Assembly: GCA_038231615.1 (NCBI GenBank)
Contig: JBBRLA010000152.1
Location: 1-14,142 of the forward strand
Length of the DNA stretch: 14,142 bases
Source of the DNA: JBBRLA01 sp038231615
GTDB lineage: Bacteria; Myxococcota_A; Polyangia; Palsa-1104; JAEUJZ01
Reading direction: 5' to 3'
Under the pieces are notes generated by a model, which saw only the letters and a list, made by a program, of their open reading frames with translations, was not told the origin of the DNA and ran no database searches. The translations under genes were made by a program, and so were the position numbers. Of the stretch, positions 6,113 to 12,301 are shown in pieces (within the stretch, counting starts at the first letter, position 1; every line of letters starts with the position of its first letter).

Positions 6113-7710
6113 TGACCCCCGAACGGGACCTCATGCAGCGCCGGCTGGTGCGCGTCCCCAACGTGAAGGGGCTGCCGCTGAAGAAGGCACTGCTCTTGAT
6201 CCAGCAGGCCGGCCTGCGGGTCGAGTCGGTCCTTTATCGCGAAAGTTACCAGGAGCGGGACGAGGTCATCGAACAGGAGCCGCGTTCCGGCCAGACGATC
6301 TACACCAGCCAGGCGGCGTTGTTGTGGGTGTCCCGGGAAAGCTACATCAAGTGGCTGCCGTCCCTTTATCAGCGTTCCGATGCCACCGGGAAGAACTTCA
6401 TCCGGGACCTCCTGTGGATCGCCCAGCACCTCTTCGGTTCCGTCGAGGAGCGCCTGGAGATCATTCACACCTTCTTCGACTCGTACGAGGCCCCGGAAGA
6501 ATTTTTGCCGTGGCTGGCCTCGTGGTCGGCGATGATCCTGGAAGCCGACTGGCCGGTGAACAAGAAGCGGCGCCTCATCAAGAAGGCGATGGAGCTGTAC
6601 CGGCTGCGCGGCACGGTGCGGGGCCTGGGGATGTTCATCTCGCTCTTCACCGGCTTCGAGCCCAAGCTCCACGAGAACGAGTGGCCCTTCCAGGGCTGCC
6701 GCGTCGGGGTCAGCTCCGCCATCGGCATCGACACGGTGGTGCTGCCCCCGGTGGACAAGGCGGCGGCGTTCGTGGTGGTGATGCCGCACCAGTTCCACGA
6801 CCTCTCGCCCGAATCGGTGATCCGGCTGCACGAGATCATCGAGATGGAGAAGCCGGCGAACAGCAGCTACATGCTGAAGTTCGAGGAGCCGCTCCGGGCG
6901 GTGGAGGAGCGCGAGTACTTCGAGATCGGCATCCGTTCGGGCATCGGCATCGGCGAGGAGATCGTCACCCCGCTGCCGATGAACCAGGAGGGCGAGCCGG
7001 ACCTGCCCAAAGACGTGGTCGAGCCGCCGAGCGCCCCGAACCCGTCGGTGTACGAACTCTTCGGCACGCAGAAGCGGCAGCTCCCGACGCTGGGAGACGC
7101 ACCCCGGGCGGACAACGCGCCCGTCGAGGGACAGGAGATCATCCCCAGCAACTACGGGTTCGAGGGCGCCCGAGAGTTCCGGCTGGACGACATCATGGCG
7201 GAACTCCTGCGCCAGGGCGAGGGAGGCTCCGGGGGTGAGGCGGGGTCTGGAGGGGCGGCGGGCGAGACAGGGTCCGGAGGCGAGGCAGGGTCCGGGGGCG
7301 AGGCGGGGTCCGGGGGCGGGCCAGAGGACGACGACGAGATCGATCCAGCGAAGAAGATGCACCTCGATTACGGCCAGGTCCGCCGACAGGGCGGGCCGCG
7401 GATCATAGTGGAGACGGTCCCCACCGAAGACGAGGCCGACGACGGGACGGTCGAGGTCGCCACCGGTGGCGCGACGGCCCCGGCGACTGGCAAGGTCGAG
7501 GCCGTGAAGATCGAGGACCAGGTCGGCAGCGCCGCGCCCCAGGGCGGGCGGCGGGGGCCGCGGATCGAGATCGAGGTCGACCAAAAGATTATCGAAGGCG
7601 AAGAGGAGCACGAAATCTCCGAGGAGGAGGCCGCGCGCGAGCGCGAAAAAACGGGGCAGACGACCGAGGAAGGCCCGGGTGGCGGCAAGCCCGGTTCTGG
7701 TAAAGAATAA
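6112..7710 (+). CDS. Phage-tail protein (TIGR02242-like) with N-terminal PASTA domain and disordered acidic tail
   Basis: 532 aa in three parts. Residues 11-74 match a PASTA repeat: VRVPNVKGLPLKKA, then AGLRVES, EVIEQEPRSGQTI and LLWVSR at the end. Residues 79 to about 250 match the TIGR02242 tail protein: YIKWLPSLYQR, a helical block with EEFLPWLASW, LRGTVRGLGMFISLFTG. This family normally follows the TIGR02243 baseplate gene (Afp12-like wedge protein), as it does here. After about residue 285 the protein turns low in complexity: a Gly/Ser/Glu/Ala repeat at about 370-403, then a strongly acidic tail to the end. The PASTA fusion is unusual; in Ser/Thr kinases and penicillin-binding proteins PASTA binds cell-wall fragments, so a peptidoglycan contact is a reasonable inference. 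No signal peptide. It starts one base inside the upstream stop. Confidence 0.88.
   Translation: MTPERDLMQRRLVRVPNVKGLPLKKALLLIQQAGLRVESVLYRESYQERDEVIEQEPRSGQTIYTSQAALLWVSRESYIKWLPSLYQRSDATGKNFIRDLLWIAQHLFGSVEERLEIIHTFFDSYEAPEEFLPWLASWSAMILEADWPVNKKRRLIKKAMELYRLRGTVRGLGMFISLFTGFEPKLHENEWPFQGCRVGVSSAIGIDTVVLPPVDKAAAFVVVMPHQFHDLSPESVIRLHEIIEMEKPANSSYMLKFEEPLRAVEEREYFEIGIRSGIGIGEEIVTPLPMNQEGEPDLPKDVVEPPSAPNPSVYELFGTQKRQLPTLGDAPRADNAPVEGQEIIPSNYGFEGAREFRLDDIMAELLRQGEGGSGGEAGSGGAAGETGSGGEAGSGGEAGSGGGPEDDDEIDPAKKMHLDYGQVRRQGGPRIIVETVPTEDEADDGTVEVATGGATAPATGKVEAVKIEDQVGSAAPQGGRRGPRIEIEVDQKIIEGEEEHEISEEEAAREREKTGQTTEEGPGGGKPGSGKE
7221..7320 (+). repeat. In-frame tandem repeat encoding Gly-Ser-Gly-Gly-Glu-Ala units
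   Basis: Imperfect tandem units of about 18 bp (type ggcgaggcggggtccggg) sit inside the tail-protein gene. They encode GSGGEA-like hexapeptides with one variant unit (GSGGAAGET). All units keep the frame. The array probably forms a flexible linker and could change length by slippage between strains. Confidence 0.8.
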
Positions 7711-7730
7711 ACTTCAATCGGTTCCCAGCG

Positions 7731-7736
7731 AGGGAG
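7731..7736 (+). promoter_or_regulatory. Ribosome binding site before ATG 7743
   Basis: AGGGAG lies 6 bases before the ATG, inside a 32-bp gap after the tail-protein stop. It fixes the start of the 537-aa gene. Confidence 0.6.
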
Positions 7737-7742
7737 CGCACG

Positions 7743-9356
7743 ATGGCGACTGAGAGCGAAACCAAGGTCAAGGGCTTCAAGAGGATCAACTTCTTCAAGG
7801 GCTTCCTGACCACCGAGCACGACTGGAACGACGCAGAGCGATATCACATCGAGAAGCGTCGGCTCCACAACCGTCTACTGCACGCCCCCGGCGTGGTCTT
7901 CGGCTATTCCGGCGACCTGCGGGTGGCAGCACGCGCCCGCGGGGACCTCTCGCTGGAGGTGCAGCCGGGCTACGCCACCGATGGGGAGGGCCGCGATCTC
8001 ATGGTCTGGGACCCGGAGATAAAGACCCTCGTCCTGGAGGAGTACAAGCTCCCGCAGACGATCTACATCGTCCTGCGCTACTACGAGCAGGAGACCGACT
8101 TCATCGCCTACAAGGAGAACGCCTCCTATAAGGGCAACCGTCGGGTGCTCGAGAGCTGCAAGGTGGAGATCTCGCAGACCTCGCCGGACATCCGGATGGA
8201 AGTCGAGCTGGGGCGCATCCTGCTCGACCGCAATGCCACCCGCATCCGCGACGCCAGGGACCCCGCCGACCCCAAGGCCAACGAGATCGACCTGCGCTAC
8301 GTGCCGCGGGCGGGCGTCGCCGGCAGCTACCTGGACCCGGTGATCCGGCTGCGCATCTCGCAGATGCTGGACCGCTCGCGCAAGACCTTCATCACCATGG
8401 CGCGGGACCACAAGATCGAGACCGCCCACGACGCCCTGGCCGGGGTGGTGGCGGCGCAAACGCTGCACACCGCGGACCTTCTGGACAACCGCAACGCCCT
8501 CGAGATCATGAACATGCTGGTTCAGCTTGAGGACGAGGTGGCCAAGGAGGTGGAGATCAGCCACCCGCAGTTCGGCCAGCGCAAGGAGTTCGCCGGCTTC
8601 CGCAAGCAGATCGACCTGCTGAAAGAGCTGCTCGGGCAGAACCGCATCACCCCCGAGACCCTGGCCAATGCCCTGGCCCTCCAGCAGAAGGCCGCCGACG
8701 AGATGGCCCCGATCTACGGCGCCGAACCGGTCGAGGCGCAGATCCAGCCGCCGCCCGCGGGGGCCCCTGCCGCCGCGCAGCCCAAGACCGCCCCCGGGGC
8801 GCGCAACGCGGCGTACGACAAGAACACCATCCCGCCCGACGACATGGAGCGGATCAAGGGGATCTCCTCCCAGGACCTGCCCATGGAGCTGGAGATCAAC
8901 GGCGAGACGTGGATCCGCATCGACATCATCAACGTCATGGACACCGACTCGGAGAACTCCCACGGCCTGAAGATCGAAGAGGCCAAGGACTCGTACCGGT
9001 CGCGGCAGAAGCTGAAGTACCCCGACGGGACCTCCCTGGAGGACGTGGGACGGGCCCACGTCGGCGGCTACGTGAACTACCGGGCCAAGGGGGTGACCCC
9101 GGGCAAGCGGCTGCTCATCATCCGGCGCATGGACTACGTCTACGGGGACTACACCCTGGAATTCGAGGTGGACGGCAAGAAGGCCGGCACCTGCGAATGC
9201 CCGGGGACCGACCGGGTGGCAAGGTGGCGCAACTGGCCCTTCATCATCCCCGACGAGTTCATCGTGCGGGCTGAGCCGCAGATCAAGCAGTCGGCGGTGA
9301 CCGCGGGGCGTGACATCAACATGTTCCGCTACTGGTTCTACCAGCCGCGCCAATAG
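7743..9356 (+). CDS. Baseplate-associated protein of unknown function, two domains
   Basis: 537 aa. The N-terminal part reads INFFKGFLTTEHDWNDAERY, then KRRLHNRLLHAPGVVFGY and later QPGYATDGEGRDLMVWD. The pattern 'F.G..LT..D...e..Y...KRR.hNR.LHg.GVv.G' followed by 'PGyA.D..GrdL' recurs, to my knowledge, in proteins encoded beside TIGR02243/TIGR02242 baseplate genes, so I place it in the same machine. Residues about 205-325 are mostly helical (ITMARDHKIETAHDALAG; the KQIDLLKELLGQN helix). A Pro/Ala linker (about 328-355) leads to a C-terminal beta-rich domain of about 180 residues with a CEC pair and an aromatic end (MFRYWFYQPRQ). There is no signal peptide or TM segment. A peripheral baseplate or tail-tip part is the best guess; I cannot name its activity. 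The Shine-Dalgarno AGGGAG supports the start. Confidence 0.75.
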   Translation: MATESETKVKGFKRINFFKGFLTTEHDWNDAERYHIEKRRLHNRLLHAPGVVFGYSGDLRVAARARGDLSLEVQPGYATDGEGRDLMVWDPEIKTLVLEEYKLPQTIYIVLRYYEQETDFIAYKENASYKGNRRVLESCKVEISQTSPDIRMEVELGRILLDRNATRIRDARDPADPKANEIDLRYVPRAGVAGSYLDPVIRLRISQMLDRSRKTFITMARDHKIETAHDALAGVVAAQTLHTADLLDNRNALEIMNMLVQLEDEVAKEVEISHPQFGQRKEFAGFRKQIDLLKELLGQNRITPETLANALALQQKAADEMAPIYGAEPVEAQIQPPPAGAPAAAQPKTAPGARNAAYDKNTIPPDDMERIKGISSQDLPMELEINGETWIRIDIINVMDTDSENSHGLKIEEAKDSYRSRQKLKYPDGTSLEDVGRAHVGGYVNYRAKGVTPGKRLLIIRRMDYVYGDYTLEFEVDGKKAGTCECPGTDRVARWRNWPFIIPDEFIVRAEPQIKQSAVTAGRDINMFRYWFYQPRQ

Positions 9357-9385
9357 ACTAAACTGAACTTGAGACCGGGTGCCCG

Positions 9386-10246
9386 ATGTTCATCGACAAC
9401 ATTCTAAATCAGCTTTTGCGCCCCTTCCGCGAGCTGTATGCGAAGTGGATGAGCATCCGCGCCATCAAGGGCGGCATTCAGGGCGACTTGCGCCGGGTGC
9501 AACAGCTTGGCGGGGTGGCACAGGGCTACGGTCAAAGCGCCGTGCGCGTCGCGGGCGGGATGCCCGGTCAAATGCAACAGGGATTCAACGCGGCCCAGCA
9601 ACAGGTGGCGGCGGTGAAGCCCCCAGGAAAGAAGATGAGCTGGTTTCCTTGGAGTAAGAAGACTTGCCCGGGCTGCCAACAGAAGCTCCACAAGAGCTGG
9701 GATCAATGCCCCTACTGCGGGATGAACCAGGGGACCGGTGCGCCGGGACAGCCGATGCAAGGGCAACCGGCAGGCATGGGGGGCCCGCCCGGGGCCCCGC
9801 CCTATGGGCAGCAGCCTGCTGGGCAGCCGGGACAACCGCCCTACGGACAGCCCGGGGCCCCCTACCCTGCTCCCGGGATGGCGCAGAGGACCATCGCCAT
9901 GGACGCGGCGGCCATCGGCGCGCCGTTGATCTCGACCCGAGACCAGGGGGAGAACGTCGGCTGGCTGGTGCCCCTAGAGGGGGCGCAGACTGGCGAGCTG
10001 CTCCAGTTCGCCGGACGGGTGGTCATCGGCACTGCCGATGGCTGTGACTTCAAGTTCTTCGACGCCTCTATCTCCGGCAGGCACGCGGAGCTGAACGTGG
10101 ACCCCCAGGGGCGCTTCCGCATCACCGACCTGGGTTCCACCAACGGTACGTACGTGAACGACAAGAAGATCGCCTCGATCGAGCTGGTCGATGGGGACAA
10201 CATCCGGCTGGGCCGGACCACCTTCCGCTTCAAGACCAAGAGCTAG
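9386..10246 (+). CDS. Zinc ribbon-FHA domain protein
   Basis: 286 aa. An N-terminal amphipathic/helical stretch (1-75, Gln-rich) precedes a four-Cys zinc ribbon (C94, C97, C108, C111; C-x2-C-x10-C-x2-C). A Pro/Gly/Gln-rich linker (about 115-166) follows, then RTIAMD (168-173) and a C-terminal FHA domain (about 191-286). The FHA domain keeps S230, H233 and DLGSTNGTYVN (N253), but the position normally held by the pocket Arg is Thr (T216, VVIGT). FHA domains normally read phosphothreonine; loss of that Arg makes ordinary binding doubtful. No signal peptide, so cytoplasmic. Only a weak Shine-Dalgarno (GGG-rich) precedes the ATG, 29 bp after the upstream stop. It has the same ribbon spacing as the 11778 protein and the same pre-FHA motif as the 10264 protein. 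Confidence 0.88.
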   Translation: MFIDNILNQLLRPFRELYAKWMSIRAIKGGIQGDLRRVQQLGGVAQGYGQSAVRVAGGMPGQMQQGFNAAQQQVAAVKPPGKKMSWFPWSKKTCPGCQQKLHKSWDQCPYCGMNQGTGAPGQPMQGQPAGMGGPPGAPPYGQQPAGQPGQPPYGQPGAPYPAPGMAQRTIAMDAAAIGAPLISTRDQGENVGWLVPLEGAQTGELLQFAGRVVIGTADGCDFKFFDASISGRHAELNVDPQGRFRITDLGSTNGTYVNDKKIASIELVDGDNIRLGRTTFRFKTKS

Positions 10247-10251
10247 GGAGG
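10245..10251 (+). promoter_or_regulatory. Ribosome binding site overlapping the upstream stop
   Basis: AGGGAGG begins inside the TAG stop of the preceding FHA gene and lies 12 bases before ATG 10264. The spacing is long but the match is strong. It supports reinitiation between the two FHA genes. Confidence 0.5.
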
Positions 10252-10263
10252 CCTGCTTCTGCT

Positions 10264-11772
10264 ATGAGCGTCCATCTGGCCCCGCGCCCCCATCAAGCCT
10301 TCGGGCAAGCCTCCGGGCGAGCCCTCCTCGGGCTGCTCGCCGCCCTGGTCGTCCTTCTGGGCGCCCCGGTCTTGTCGTTTGCCCAGAACAGCAAGCTCCA
10401 CATGGAGCGGCTCGGCTTCGACAAGCTCCCCGACCTGCGGGTCTACCTGACCTATGTCGAGGGCGACGGCACCCCGATCACCGGCAAGACCGCCGCCGAC
10501 TTCAAGCTGCTCCTGGACAGCGCCGAGCAGGGCGCGGCGACGAAGCTGGTCACCTTCGACCAGTCCCAGGAGCCGATCTACATCATCGGGGTGGCCCAGC
10601 TTTCTCCGGCGATGGAGCCGGTCATCGACGAGATCAAGAAGGGCCTGCGACAGCTCGCCGACTCGCTGGGTCCCCTGAAGGGCAGCAAGCTCGGCATCCT
10701 GGGCTATTCCTCGGACGTCAAGCGCCTGGTGGACCCGCCGATGAACGGCTCGGAGGCCGAGGGGCCCATCGGCAAGCTGGCGGTGGACCCGGAGGGCACC
10801 GAGGTCCACATGCTCGACGCCCTGCGCACCGCCATCGACCTTCTGAACGCCCAGCCCAAGGGGCGCAAGCTAATTGTTCTTTTCTCCGACGGCATCGACG
10901 TGAACAACGAGAAGAAGGCGTTCACCGAGATCGGGCGCCGGGCGCAGCAGTCCGGGGTGGTCATCGACACCATCGGCTATGCTCCCTTCGAGCCGGGGAA
11001 GCTGCGCAACCTGCAGGAGCTGTCGAAGAACTCCTACGGCACCGACCGCGGCTGCAAGGCCCCGACCGAGATCGGCCCGCGCTTCTCTGCCCTGCTCGAC
11101 GAGATCCAGAAGCAGTACGTGGTCACCTTCGCCCTGCCCATACAAGGGGACGACAAGGAGCACGGCTTCCAGGTGCTTCATGAGGCGGGGGGCAAGCCGG
11201 TCTATTCCCAGACGGTGAACGACAAGCTGCCCTCCTTCGTCTGCCCGGGCGGCGGCCCACCGCCGTGCGCCAAGGTTGTCGAGGGGCAAAAAGAGGGCCG
11301 CAAGTGGTGGTTCTGGCTGCTGGCCATCGGCGGGCCCCTGGGGGTGGGCGCCCTGGCCTGGGCCCTTTTGCGCAAGCCGGCCCCCCCGATGCCGCAGCAG
11401 CAGGCGCCGGTCATGGGCGCCCCGATGCTCAGCCCCAACCGAGCCAACAAGACCATCGCCCTGGACGCCACCGGCGATGTGGCCATGGGCTGGATCATGG
11501 GCCTGAACGGAAATTACAAGGACAAGACCTACAAGCTGAAGGCGCGCACGGTCATCGGCACCGGGACCGACTGCGACATCGTCATCCAGGATGGCTTCAT
11601 GTCGGCCCACCACTGCGAGATCCGCCAGGCCCCCGAGGGGTTCAAGCTGGTGGACCTGGGGGCCACCAACGGGGTGATGGTGAACGACAAGAAGGTCCGC
11701 GAGCATTTCCTGGTGGACAACGACGCCTTCCGACTGGGGCGCTCGGAGTTCAAGTTCAAGGCCATCATCTAG
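10264..11772 (+). CDS. Exported VWA protein with one TM segment and cytoplasmic FHA domain
   Basis: 502 aa. The signal peptide (hydrophobic about 20-38) probably ends after SFA40. The VWA-like domain (about 45-300) shows the core strand IYIIGVAQLS (105-114) and LIVLFSDGIDV (D209), then GVVIDTIGYAPF. The first strand lacks the Asp and Ser of a MIDAS metal site (VAQLS in place of DxSxS). A Cys-bearing loop (CPGGGPPPC) leads to a TM helix at about 348-369, followed by basic residues. The inside part carries KTIALD (396-401) and an FHA domain (about 405-500) with T433 replacing the pocket Arg, S447, H450 and N469. The VWA part should therefore face the periplasm and the FHA part the cytoplasm, a layout suited to passing an outside contact inward or anchoring the tail machine. 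That role is inferred from architecture and operon position. Confidence 0.88.
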   Translation: MSVHLAPRPHQAFGQASGRALLGLLAALVVLLGAPVLSFAQNSKLHMERLGFDKLPDLRVYLTYVEGDGTPITGKTAADFKLLLDSAEQGAATKLVTFDQSQEPIYIIGVAQLSPAMEPVIDEIKKGLRQLADSLGPLKGSKLGILGYSSDVKRLVDPPMNGSEAEGPIGKLAVDPEGTEVHMLDALRTAIDLLNAQPKGRKLIVLFSDGIDVNNEKKAFTEIGRRAQQSGVVIDTIGYAPFEPGKLRNLQELSKNSYGTDRGCKAPTEIGPRFSALLDEIQKQYVVTFALPIQGDDKEHGFQVLHEAGGKPVYSQTVNDKLPSFVCPGGGPPPCAKVVEGQKEGRKWWFWLLAIGGPLGVGALAWALLRKPAPPMPQQQAPVMGAPMLSPNRANKTIALDATGDVAMGWIMGLNGNYKDKTYKLKARTVIGTGTDCDIVIQDGFMSAHHCEIRQAPEGFKLVDLGATNGVMVNDKKVREHFLVDNDAFRLGRSEFKFKAII

Positions 11773-11773
11773 C

Positions 11774-11777
11774 GAGG
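11774..11777 (+). promoter_or_regulatory. Shine-Dalgarno-like GAGG abutting ATG 11778
   Basis: GAGG touches the ATG at 11778 with no spacer. The in-frame GTG at 11784 has a normal 6-base spacing from it. The protein would differ by two residues only, so either start is acceptable. Confidence 0.35.
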
Positions 11778-12257
11778 ATGTCCGTGGGCACACCGCTTCT
11801 GGCATACGTGTTCATGGGAATCCTGGCTATCGCCGGTGCGATCACCCTTGTCCTGTCGATGCGCAAGGGCAAAAGCCGCCCCTGCCCAAGCTGCGGCAGG
11901 GTGGTGATGGCCGACTGGACCCGGTGCCTCTTCTGCAAGATCAGCCTGGTGCAGGAGGACCCCAGCCGCCCGGCGGCGCTGCACTTCGTTACCGGGCCCC
12001 TGGCCGGCCAGGTGTTGCTGCTAGAAAAGGCGGTGACCACCATCGGATCCGTCCCCGGCAACGACGTGGTCCTCAGCGATCGGGGGGTGTCGCGCAAGCA
12101 CGTGGGCATCCGCAAGGTCGAGGGCGGCTATGAGCTGGCTGACTTCGGCTCGACCAATGGCGTATATGTGAATGGAGAGAAAATGCCGCGCAAGCGGCTC
12201 GATGTGGGCGACGTGATCCGCGTCGGCAACACCGAGATCGTCTTTCGGAACCAATAG
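11778..12257 (+). CDS. Membrane-anchored zinc ribbon-FHA protein
   Basis: 159 aa. A single N-terminal TM segment (about residues 6-28) is followed by MRKGKSR, so by the positive-inside rule the rest is cytoplasmic. A four-Cys zinc ribbon follows at once (C36, C39, C50, C53; C-x2-C-x10-C-x2-C, with a Trp two residues before the third Cys). A compact FHA domain fills residues 67-159: TTIGS, DRGVSRKH (S105, H108) and ADFGSTNGVYVN (N127). The pocket Arg is Ser (S91), while S, H and N are kept. The start lies 5 bp after the VWA-FHA stop; GTG at 11784 is an equally good start by spacing. The shared ribbon spacing with the 9386 protein suggests an old duplication. Likely role is an inner-membrane adaptor in the same complex (inference). 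Confidence 0.87.
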   Translation: MSVGTPLLAYVFMGILAIAGAITLVLSMRKGKSRPCPSCGRVVMADWTRCLFCKISLVQEDPSRPAALHFVTGPLAGQVLLLEKAVTTIGSVPGNDVVLSDRGVSRKHVGIRKVEGGYELADFGSTNGVYVNGEKMPRKRLDVGDVIRVGNTEIVFRNQ

Positions 12258-12301
12258 CGCCGGCCGGGCATGCCGGACTGCAAGGAACACTGAGAGAACC
12301 C

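Noticed and set aside
2685..7710. Type VI secretion baseplate (TssE/TssF/TssG)
   Set aside because: The gp25-like protein alone would fit, but the next two genes have TIGR02243 and TIGR02242 signatures of phage-tail/extracellular injection systems, and no TssB/C/K/L/M-like gene is seen.
12260..12277. GC-rich inverted repeat between two FHA genes
   Set aside because: The stem around CCGG-GCATG-CCGG is short and imperfect and has no following T-run, so it is not a convincing terminator.
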